Positions 1-4,969 of a stretch of 5,626 nucleotides of DNA are shown here, piece by piece (position 1 is the first letter of the stretch; every line of letters begins with the position of its first letter). This DNA comes from an uncultured Collinsella sp. (GTDB taxonomy: Bacteria; Actinomycetota; Coriobacteriia; Coriobacteriales; Coriobacteriaceae), in NCBI GenBank assembly GCA_902470915.1, contig CABRIB010000106.1, positions 1 through 5,626 on the forward strand, read 5' to 3'. The notes under the pieces are model-generated. The model was not told the origin of the DNA. It ran no database searches and saw nothing but the letters and a program-made list of their open reading frames with translations. Position numbers and translations under genes: made by a program.

Positions 1-88
1 GGGCTCCTATCTTTTTAGTGCCCTCGGATTGGGTCATAGTGTCTGTCGTTGCCAAGGCATCGGCGTTGCCTTGGCTGTCAATAGTCAT
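1..88 (-). CDS. possible 5' end of a truncated hypothetical gene
   Basis: An ATG at 88-86 opens a minus-strand frame with no stop before the window edge, giving about 29 residues that begin MTIDSQGNAD and end near TKKIGA. The visible part is polar and rich in Ser, Thr, Asp and Gln, as in many cytoplasmic N-terminal tails, and no domain can be recognised. There is no convincing Shine-Dalgarno sequence before the ATG, and a 9-bp GC-rich inverted repeat (51-75) lies inside the frame. Both points count against it. It would be transcribed in the same direction as pdxST and lie downstream of pdxT, beyond the 117-184 inverted repeat. A competing plus-strand frame without a start (3-107, hydrophobic, stop TGA at 105-107) could instead be the tail of an upstream gene. 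I cannot decide between the two from this much sequence. Confidence 0.3.
   Translation of the reverse strand, partial: MTIDSQGNADALATTDTMTQSEGTKKIGA
51..75. other. 9-bp GC-rich inverted repeat (hairpin)
   Basis: GCCAAGGCA at 51-59 is the exact reverse complement of TGCCTTGGC at 67-75, with a 7-nt loop. Neither strand has a T-run directly after the stem, so it is not a standard intrinsic terminator. It may be a terminator or structure belonging to a gene mostly outside the window, or chance structure within the possible minus-strand frame. Confidence 0.4.
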
Positions 89-116
89 TGGGGACGTTCT
101 TAAATGACTACATAGT

Positions 117-184
117 ATGAGAGTGGATAATCTCCTGGTTTGAGCCTGCATCTAAGTTCAAAGTGGGAGATTATCCACTCTCAT
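117..184 (-). repeat. perfect 19-bp inverted repeat downstream of pdxT
   Basis: The left arm at 117-135 and the right arm at 166-184 are exact reverse complements over 19 bp, separated by 30 nt. Read in the direction of pdxT, the first arm is ATGAGAGTGGATAATCTCC and it is followed at once by CACTTTG. The element starts 40 nt after the pdxT stop codon, so the pdxST transcript would carry a long hairpin. There is no U-tract after it, so termination here would have to be Rho-dependent, or the hairpin may act in 3'-end processing or RNA stability. Its layout (outer TGAG, long exact arms, CACTTTG just inside the first arm) resembles the two 124-bp repeats further along, although the arm sequences differ. 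The inverted repeat is certain; its function is inference. Confidence 0.85.
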
Positions 185-224
185 TTGTTGTGTGTCCGAA
201 AATCCACGCTCGTTTCTGCTCCGC

Positions 225-812
225 CTACATTTGTAGGAACAGTTCGTGGAGGCGGGTGTCTTCGTCGAGTTCGGGGTGGAAGGTTACGCCGAGCTGGTTG
301 CCCTGACGGGCGGCGACGATACGGCCGTCGACTTTCGCTAAAGCCTTGGCGTCGCCGTGGACCTCGACGATGCGGGGCGCGCGGATGAACGTCAGCGGCA
401 CTTCACCGTCGATGCCAGCTACCTGCCCCTTGGTTCGAAAACTGCCGAGCTGCCTGCCGTAGGCATTGCGCTCAACGAGCACATCCATGGTTGCCAGGCG
501 CGGTGTGCCCTTATCGTCATGGGCGGCAAGGTCGTGAGCCAGCAGAATCAGGCCGGCGCAGGTGCCCAGGACGGGCATGCCTTCAACAATGCGGGTGTGA
601 AGCTCCTCGAGCATGCCCAACTCATCAAGCAGCTTCCCTTGAACGGTAGACTCGCCGCCGGGAAGTACCAGACGGTCAAAGTCCTGCTTCAAATCAGCCG
701 CCTGCCTCAGCTCAATACAGCGCGCGCCCAGCTCGGATAGTCTTGCCTCGTGCTCGGCAAATGCGCCTTGGACCGCCAGCACGGCGACCGTTTGGTCTGC
801 ATAATCGCTCAT
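225..812 (-). CDS. pdxT: PdxT, glutaminase subunit of PLP synthase
   Basis: This is the glutamine amidotransferase subunit (class I, triad type) of the cytoplasmic DXP-independent PLP synthase. It hydrolyses glutamine and passes ammonia to PdxS. The protein has 195 residues, the usual family length. Visible family motifs are AVQGAF near residue 13, GGEST at 52-56, the nucleophile elbow GTCAG with Cys85, and FHPEL with His179 and Glu181, which complete the Cys-His-Glu triad. Conserved patches such as RNAYGRQLGSF (residues 116-126) and FIRAP (142-146) are also present. The ATG at 812-810 is supported by an AAAGGA ribosome binding site 6 nt upstream. Only 20 nt separate it from the pdxS stop codon, so the two genes form one operon and are probably translated in fixed proportion. 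The reading frame is intact. A 19-bp inverted repeat lies 40 nt beyond the stop. Confidence 0.97.
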   Translation of the reverse strand: MSDYADQTVAVLAVQGAFAEHEARLSELGARCIELRQAADLKQDFDRLVLPGGESTVQGKLLDELGMLEELHTRIVEGMPVLGTCAGLILLAHDLAAHDDKGTPRLATMDVLVERNAYGRQLGSFRTKGQVAGIDGEVPLTFIRAPRIVEVHGDAKALAKVDGRIVAARQGNQLGVTFHPELDEDTRLHELFLQM

Positions 813-832
813 GTGCGATCCTTTCTGCCGGA

Positions 833-1723
833 CTAGCGTCCGCGCTCCTCCATGATGATTTCGATCTCGTCGGCGTTGATGCCCACCATGGCCTCGCCCA
901 GGTCCTCCGAAAGCTCGGCGATGAGCTTGGCATCGGTGAAGTTTGCCACGGCCTTGACGATGGCGGCGGCGCGCTTGGCGGGGTCGCCGCTCTTAAAGAT
1001 GCCCGAGCCGACAAAGACGCCCTCGGCGCCCAGTTGCATCATCAGCGCGGCGTCGGCAGGGGTCGCTACGCCGCCGGCGGCAAAGTTCACGACGGGAAGC
1101 TTGCCCGTGGCATGGACCTCGCGTACCAGCTCGACCGGAACCTGCAGTTGCTTGGCTGCCTCAAAGAGCTCGTCGTCGCGCAGGGCAACAACGTCGCGGA
1201 TCTGCTTTTGGATCTTGCGCATGTGACGCACGGCCTGAACGACGTCGCCCGTACCCGGCTCACCCTTGGTGCGAATCATAGTGGCGCCCTCGGCAACACG
1301 GCGCAACGCCTCGCCCAAATCGCGGGCGCCGCAGACAAACGGCACGTCAAACTGGGTCTTGTCGATGTGATAGACGTCATCGGCGGGGGAGAGAACCTCG
1401 GACTCGTCGATGTAATCGATCTCGATGGCCTGCAGGACCTGCGCCTCGACAATGTGACCGATGCGGCACTTGGCCATGACGGGGATGGAGACGGCCTCTT
1501 GGATGCCCTTGATCATCTTGGGGTCGCTCATGCGCGAGACGCCGCCTGCGGCGCGGATGTCGGCCGGGATGCGCTCGAGTGCCATGACGGCGCAGGCGCC
1601 TGCCTCCTCGGCGATACGTGCCTGCTCGGGCGTGGTGACGTCCATGATGACGCCGCCCTTGAGCATCTGCGCGAGTTCGCGATTGAGTTTGACGCGATCG
1701 GCCTTGCTGGTCTGTTCTGCCAT
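833..1723 (-). CDS. pdxS: PdxS, synthase subunit of PLP synthase
   Basis: This is the lyase/synthase subunit. It builds pyridoxal 5'-phosphate from ribose 5-phosphate, glyceraldehyde 3-phosphate and the ammonia supplied by PdxT. The family forms a TIM barrel assembled as a dodecamer carrying PdxT on its surface. The 296-residue product is of normal length. The two catalytic lysines are visible: Lys85 in VMAKCRIGH and Lys153 in IRTKGEPGTG. Asp28 in VIMDVT is the conserved active-site aspartate. Cys86 follows Lys85, where the Bacillus subtilis protein, as I recall, has Ala. FAAGGVATPADAA and VFVGSGIFKSGDP are the phosphate-binding segments late in the barrel. I chose the ATG at 1723-1721 (MAEQTSKADR) because AAGGGAG lies 5 nt upstream and the family begins close to this point. 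An in-frame ATG at 1765 would add 14 unconserved residues. It is first gene of the pdxST operon, divergent from pdxR. Confidence 0.98.
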   Translation of the reverse strand: MAEQTSKADRVKLNRELAQMLKGGVIMDVTTPEQARIAEEAGACAVMALERIPADIRAAGGVSRMSDPKMIKGIQEAVSIPVMAKCRIGHIVEAQVLQAIEIDYIDESEVLSPADDVYHIDKTQFDVPFVCGARDLGEALRRVAEGATMIRTKGEPGTGDVVQAVRHMRKIQKQIRDVVALRDDELFEAAKQLQVPVELVREVHATGKLPVVNFAAGGVATPADAALMMQLGAEGVFVGSGIFKSGDPAKRAAAIVKAVANFTDAKLIAELSEDLGEAMVGINADEIEIIMEERGR

Positions 1724-1783
1724 GGTTGCTCCCTTGGTTGGCATGTGCATTGCTTGACGGAACATCCTATCGGGGAGCTGGGT

Positions 1784-1812
1784 ATGGCAAAATACTCAGT
1801 TTTCGAGATAAT
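1784..1812 (+). promoter_or_regulatory. candidate pdxR promoter
   Basis: ATGGCA (1784-1789, 4 of 6 matches) and GATAAT (1807-1812, 5 of 6) are separated by 17 nt. Transcription would start near 1819, inside the first AAGGTCAG box, so a protein bound there would block pdxR initiation. The element overlaps the candidate pdxST promoter on the other strand, so the two divergent promoters could compete for polymerase. This is a prediction only. Confidence 0.38.
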
Positions 1813-1817
1813 TACAA
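1789..1817 (-). promoter_or_regulatory. candidate pdxST promoter
   Basis: On the minus strand TTGTAA (1817-1812) and TATTTT (1794-1789) are separated by exactly 17 nt. Each matches the sigma-70 consensus at 4 of 6 positions. Transcription would begin near 1782, giving a leader of about 59 nt before the pdxS ATG. The left AAGGTCAG box overlaps the edge of the -35 element, a position that suits an activator. This is a prediction from sequence only, and weak matches such as these occur by chance. Confidence 0.4.
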
Positions 1818-1857
1818 GGTCAGACTAATACCAGATTGAATGACTTAATAAGGTCAG
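1816..1857. promoter_or_regulatory. probable PdxR operator: paired AAGGTCAG direct repeats
   Basis: The octamer AAGGTCAG occurs exactly at 1816-1823 and again at 1850-1857, 34 bp apart start to start. That is roughly three helical turns, so both face the same side of the DNA. A reversed, imperfect half-site (TGACTT, 1841-1846) lies beside the second copy. MocR/GabR regulators are known to bind pairs of direct repeats through a dimer with widely separated DNA-binding heads, and this spacing fits that. Box 1 touches both candidate promoters. Box 2 overlaps the start of the pdxR ribosome binding site region, which suggests autoregulation. The repeats are seen; that PdxR binds them is inference. 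Confidence 0.6.
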
Positions 1858-1868
1858 GTGATAGGCTC

Positions 1869-3308
1869 ATGCTTGACTACAATTTGGAAAAACGCGGCGA
1901 AGCATCGCTCTATGAGTATGTTTACCAGCAAATTCGAGATGATATCGTAGCTGGACGCATTGTGGCGGGGGAGCATTTGCCGTCTAAGCGCGCCTTTGCC
2001 AGTCATCTGGGAATCAGTGTTATTACCATCGAGAATGCATATAGCCAGTTACTCGCTGAGGGCTATATTTGCTCAATACCACGTCGTGGCTACTACGCTT
2101 GCGAGCTTCCGGATGCACCGGTTTTGGCTTCGGCTGCGGAGGGCATCGACCGAGATGCCGTCTCTGTGGGCCCCAGCGTGCATGATGTCCGCGGGCGGGT
2201 CGAGCAATTCGACGCACTTTCTCCTTCCGCTTTGGAGGCGGCGCGGCTTTGGCAAAGCGCGCTACGGGCGACGCTGGCATCCGAAGACGAGCGCGAAATC
2301 TTTTCGCCCGCACCGGCGCAGGGCACCGCTCGGCTGCGACGCGCAATTGCTCACCATCTGCGCGGGACAAGGGGTATGAATGCCGACCCCAACAACATCG
2401 TTATCGGCGCGGGCGCCCAGCTGCTCGATACTATGTTGGTTCAGTTGCTTGGCGCGGACAAGGTGTATGCCGTTGAGGATCCGGGCTATTTGCGTCTGAC
2501 GCGCATCTATCAGGCTATGGGCTGCAAAGTTCGACATATCCCGTTGGATGATGAGGGCGTGGACTTGAGCGCTCTGCAGAAAACTGGGACCGATGTCCTT
2601 CATCTGATGCCGTCCCATCAGTATCCGACCGGCCTTGTGACGAGCATTGCGCGTCGCTATGCGCTTCTGAGCTGGGCCGCTGAGCGACCAGGTCGGTATC
2701 TCATCGAAGATGACTTTGATTGTGAGTTTCGCCTTGCCGGCAAGCCGATTCCCGCGCTTGCGTCGATCGATGCCGCCCAGTCGGTTATCTACACCAACAC
2801 GTTTTCGAAGAGCGTGTCATCGGCGTTGCGTCTAGCATACATGGTGTTGCCCGATGAGCTAATGGAGCGGTTTAGGCGCAACCTTGGTTTCTACGCCTCG
2901 CCGGTGAGCTCTGTTGACCAGGTTGCTTTGGCGCGTTTACTGGAATCGGGTGATTACGAGCGGCATGTGAACCGTGTGCGCGTTCGTGCTCGCGAGGCGC
3001 GTGATGGCCTAGCGGCGCTTGTACGGAAAGCGTTTCCGGCAGGGGAAGTCTCGATCGAACACGCAGACGCGGGCCTTTACTGCACCGTGGTTGCGGAGCG
3101 TAGAACGGGCGGAAGCTCTTTTGCGCAGGCTCTCACGCGCTCGAGTATCCCGTTTATCGATATCAGTGACTGTTATTGGTGTGCCGATGGCGCATCTGTC
3201 CCTGAAAACTCAAGTCAAATTCTTGTTCAGTATGATGATCTGAGTCCAAAAGTGCTTAATACCTTGGAATTGCAGCTAATGGGGGCGCTCTGCAATCTAG
3301 GTGAGTAG
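1869..3308 (+). CDS. pdxR: PdxR, MocR-family PLP-responsive regulator
   Basis: This is a MocR/GabR-type transcription factor of 479 residues, with an N-terminal GntR winged helix-turn-helix and a C-terminal domain derived from a fold-type I aminotransferase. The DNA-binding segment spans about residues 12-76, with LPSKRAFASHLG and GYICSIPRRGYY in the recognition helix and wing region. The aminotransferase-like part holds VEDPGY, PSHQYPTG (near 248-255), IEDDFDCEF (279-287, with the aspartate expected to face the pyridine nitrogen) and FSKS with Lys314, the expected PLP Schiff-base lysine. LRLAY follows. These sites argue that it senses PLP rather than catalyses a reaction. The position divergent from pdxST identifies it as PdxR; the family usually activates pdxST when PLP is low and represses itself. 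I chose the ATG at 1869 because AGGTG lies 8 nt upstream and MLDYNLEKRG is the typical family start. The last four codons (NLGE) and the stop lie inside a 124-bp repeat. Confidence 0.92.
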   Translation: MLDYNLEKRGEASLYEYVYQQIRDDIVAGRIVAGEHLPSKRAFASHLGISVITIENAYSQLLAEGYICSIPRRGYYACELPDAPVLASAAEGIDRDAVSVGPSVHDVRGRVEQFDALSPSALEAARLWQSALRATLASEDEREIFSPAPAQGTARLRRAIAHHLRGTRGMNADPNNIVIGAGAQLLDTMLVQLLGADKVYAVEDPGYLRLTRIYQAMGCKVRHIPLDDEGVDLSALQKTGTDVLHLMPSHQYPTGLVTSIARRYALLSWAAERPGRYLIEDDFDCEFRLAGKPIPALASIDAAQSVIYTNTFSKSVSSALRLAYMVLPDELMERFRRNLGFYASPVSSVDQVALARLLESGDYERHVNRVRVRAREARDGLAALVRKAFPAGEVSIEHADAGLYCTVVAERRTGGSSFAQALTRSSIPFIDISDCYWCADGASVPENSSQILVQYDDLSPKVLNTLELQLMGALCNLGE

Positions 3309-3417
3309 ACTTTTAGCACTTTGGCGACCAGGCAGTTTTGTAACAAGCTATCTACCTGCGGTTTTGAAAAGCAGGATGACCGGCCTGCTCGGGATGTTCA
3401 AAAAAGTCTACTCACTT
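3294..3417 (+). repeat. 124-bp repeat with inverted ends, copy 1
   Basis: This stretch aligns without gaps to 4713-4836, with 103 of 124 positions identical, in the same orientation. Its ends are inverted repeats: 3301-3314 (GTGAGTAGACTTTT) pairs exactly with 3402-3415, with G-T pairs extending the stem outward. The left end contains the last codons and TAG stop of pdxR. Stops occur in all three forward frames within 3298-3308 (TAG at 3298-3300, TGA at 3302-3304, TAG at 3306-3308). Inside it, CCTGC at 3355-3359 can pair with GCAGG at 3371-3375. There is no T-run after it. It may be a dispersed palindromic or MITE-like repeat, a 3'-end structure, or both; copy number elsewhere in the genome cannot be judged from here. 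Confidence 0.9.
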
Positions 3418-3599
3418 GCCGCGCAAAGCTTCTACATGAGAAAAAATGGGGTTTTCAACAGGGTTTCGTCCAGCTCTCGGCAAGCTTTTGGCCAGTTGGG
3501 GAGGGCTGTTGAAAACTTGGCAGTCCGTTCGGCGCCATTTTTGCTGCGTTCGCGCCAATGCGTGACTGATTGGGTTGAAATTCGTGTTTTCCTGTGCCT
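3418..3599. other. non-coding stretch before the hypothetical gene
   Basis: No supported gene lies here. A plus-strand frame runs through (3301-3603) but begins inside the repeat. Its counterpart in repeat copy 2 is broken by TAA, and its product matches nothing I recognise. The stretch contains the 3451-3516 hairpin and, presumably, the promoter of the downstream gene, but I see no convincing -35/-10 pair or ribosome binding site. Confidence 0.6.
3451..3516. repeat. 11-bp perfect inverted repeat with a 44-nt loop
   Basis: GTTTTCAACAG at 3451-3461 is the exact reverse complement of CTGTTGAAAAC at 3506-3516. The layout (exact arms, long loop) is like the other palindromic elements in the window, but the sequence is unrelated to theirs. 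It lies about 80 nt before the start of the hypothetical gene, so it could be a leader structure, an operator, or a separate small repeat. Its function is unknown. Confidence 0.6.
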
Positions 3600-4727
3600 A
3601 TGAAGGATCTACTTTGTGACATATCAGCTTTTAGGTATTGGCGTTTGCCTCCTCAAGTCCGCGCTTTGTGTCCGCCGCTTCCACGACCGGAAGAAGACCG
3701 GCAGCGATATGATCTCGCCCGCAACCCGACGGCTGCGGTCGCGCTCGGTTTTCCGTTGTATACATTGGTTCAGACGAGAAACAAACGGACTTGTCCTACC
3801 AGCATTAGGCAGCGGCTGTTCCTTGGTGAGCCCCCCAGGGAATCCGTGCTGGAAACGGAGCATGGATTTTTGATTACGTCTCCTCTACTGACGGCATTCA
3901 TCATGTCGCGGCATCTGACGGATCTTCAGCTTCTTTTTGTGTTGGCGGAGATGTGCGGCCTGTTTGCGGTGTGTGCTCTGCCGGCGGCACTTGAGGCGGA
4001 GCTTACGCGTGCAATTGATTCGGGCGCGATTTCGACGACGTTCGGTTGGGTGCGCTGCCCGTCCGAGGACGGCACCGCCTCAAATTTATGGCGTCGAGAC
4101 GCTTTGGTTTTGGGCGGAGACCTTGACCGTTTTTGTTCAGATGTTTGCGGGATACGTTACGGCAATAGATTTAGGACGGTGTCGCAACTCGTTCCATTGG
4201 GTGCCGCGTCGCCTTTTGAGGTCGAGGCGTATTTGCTACTTGCACTGCCGCGATCCCTGGGAGGCGAAGGTTTTTGCGACATAGAGCTTAATGTTGAAGT
4301 GATGCTAAGCACAAGTGCTCGAGCGATTGTGGGAAAGTCCCGTGTATATATCGACATACTTCTGTCTTCGCCGGACGGCAGGCGACAGGTGGCCATTGAA
4401 TGTCAGGGAAAGGCCTCGCACGGACGCGCAGGGGATGGCTTGCGTGACGCTGACCGCATGACGGCCCTTCAGGCCATGGGCTACGATGTGCTTCTCCTGA
4501 CACACAGACAGATATCGGATGAGGATAGATTCCGCGCGATCGTTAAGGCCGTATGCAGGATGCTCGATGCTGAATATCGTGATAAAAGCTCAGATGAGCA
4601 AAGGGCTGAGACATTACTCAGGTCTGAACTATTCGTTGACTGGACAAAATTGGGAGTAATCGACGGAAAGATGCCCGTTAGACACAAAATGGCTCGATTG
4701 TGGACGGCTGCGAATCTAAGTGAGTAG
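3600..4727 (+). CDS. hypothetical protein with PD-(D/E)XK nuclease-like C-terminal domain
   Basis: The product has 375 residues and I cannot name it. Its C-terminal region (about residues 203-305) looks like a PD-(D/E)XK/Vsr/DUF559-type fold: SPFEVEAYLLLALP contributes Glu209, YIDILL contributes Asp252, and VAIECQGKASH contributes Glu267, Gln269, Lys271 and His274. These are followed by DADRMTALQAMGYDVLLLT, as in Vsr-like proteins where a helix and the strand after a conserved Arg close the fold. Gln269 sits where an acidic residue or lysine is usual, so activity is uncertain. The middle part (ITSPLLTAF to AEMCGLFAV, about 92-124) and the N-terminal RYWRLPPQVRALCPPLP resemble a Coriobacteriia family I remember only as hypothetical, with some similarity to AbiEi-like architecture. 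There is no signal peptide or membrane helix. The start is uncertain: ATG 3600 is preferred, GTG 3594 is possible, and neither has a good ribosome binding site. The codon use includes more A/T-ending codons than pdxS. The gene lies between two direct copies of a 124-bp repeat, and its last codons (NLSE, stop) lie in copy 2. Confidence 0.75.
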   Translation: MKDLLCDISAFRYWRLPPQVRALCPPLPRPEEDRQRYDLARNPTAAVALGFPLYTLVQTRNKRTCPTSIRQRLFLGEPPRESVLETEHGFLITSPLLTAFIMSRHLTDLQLLFVLAEMCGLFAVCALPAALEAELTRAIDSGAISTTFGWVRCPSEDGTASNLWRRDALVLGGDLDRFCSDVCGIRYGNRFRTVSQLVPLGAASPFEVEAYLLLALPRSLGGEGFCDIELNVEVMLSTSARAIVGKSRVYIDILLSSPDGRRQVAIECQGKASHGRAGDGLRDADRMTALQAMGYDVLLLTHRQISDEDRFRAIVKAVCRMLDAEYRDKSSDEQRAETLLRSELFVDWTKLGVIDGKMPVRHKMARLWTAANLSE

Positions 4728-4836
4728 ACTTTTGGCACTTTGGCGACTAGGTCGTTTTGAAACAAGTCATTTACCTGCGGCTTTATAAAGCAATATGGAT
4801 GGCGTGCTCGGCAAGTTCCAAAAAGTCTACTCACTT
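4713..4836 (+). repeat. 124-bp repeat with inverted ends, copy 2
   Basis: This is the second copy of the repeat at 3294-3417, in the same orientation and of identical length. Its inverted ends are longer and cleaner: 4716-4733 (CTAAGTGAGTAGACTTTT) pairs exactly over 18 bp with 4821-4838, two bases past the aligned end. The left arm supplies the TAG stop of the preceding gene and has TAA, TGA and TAG in the three forward frames (4717-4727). Because the right arm is its reverse complement, the same holds when read from the other side. A GTTTTT run (4838-4843) follows the hairpin, so this copy might weakly terminate plus-strand transcription despite its 87-nt loop. It separates the converging hypothetical and rubrerythrin genes. 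Confidence 0.9.
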
Positions 4837-4904
4837 AGTTTTTGACGAGAAACCTATGCCGAAGGCGGTCCTATTTCAGGTAGTTAACAAGTTTGTGAGG
4901 CACG

Positions 4905-4935
4905 AAAAAGGCCCGAACCAATACGGTCCGGGCCT
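4905..4935 (-). terminator. intrinsic terminator of the rubrerythrin gene
   Basis: Read on the minus strand, 4935-4925 (AGGCCCGGACC) pairs with 4919-4909 over 11 bp with one G-T pair and a 5-nt loop. A T-run (4909-4905) follows. It begins 34 nt after the rubrerythrin stop codon. This is a textbook Rho-independent terminator for that gene, and the only one in the window. Confidence 0.92.
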
Positions 4936-4969
4936 CATTGAGCTAGAGGTTATGTCTCAGGCGTTTGGC

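Noticed and set aside
51..75. The 9-bp stem as an intrinsic terminator
   Set aside because: No T-run follows it on either strand.
1724..1765. ATG at 1765 as an earlier start for pdxS
   Set aside because: The extra 14 residues are not a family feature, and the strong AAGGGAG site fits the ATG at 1723.
743..1828. A 361-codon plus-strand open frame antisense to pdxS
   Set aside because: It is a shadow of pdxS, whose catalytic motifs are intact. The antisense product resembles no family I know, and long antisense frames are common opposite GC-rich genes.
1828..1833. ATACCA, the hexamer I recall from GabR operators
   Set aside because: Only one copy is present in the control region, so it is probably chance. 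The repeated AAGGTCAG is the better operator candidate.
1836..1868. TTG at 1836 as an earlier start for pdxR
   Set aside because: It would add 11 unconserved residues and its ribosome binding site is poor. The ATG at 1869 has AGGTG 8 nt upstream and gives the typical family start.
3301..3603. A 100-codon plus-strand frame starting inside repeat copy 1
   Set aside because: The matching frame in repeat copy 2 is interrupted by TAA after about 22 codons. The differences between copies are not mainly synonymous, and its GTG start overlaps the last codons of pdxR.
3600..4727. Calling the hypothetical gene an AbiEi antitoxin
   Set aside because: The resemblance is only in general layout, no adjacent AbiEii-type toxin is present, and the C-terminal part fits a nuclease-like fold better.
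3294..4836. A CRISPR array or insertion sequence formed by the repeats
   Set aside because: There are only two copies, separated by a full gene, with no regular spacers. No transposase with a recognisable catalytic motif is encoded, and I see no short target-site duplication at the repeat ends.
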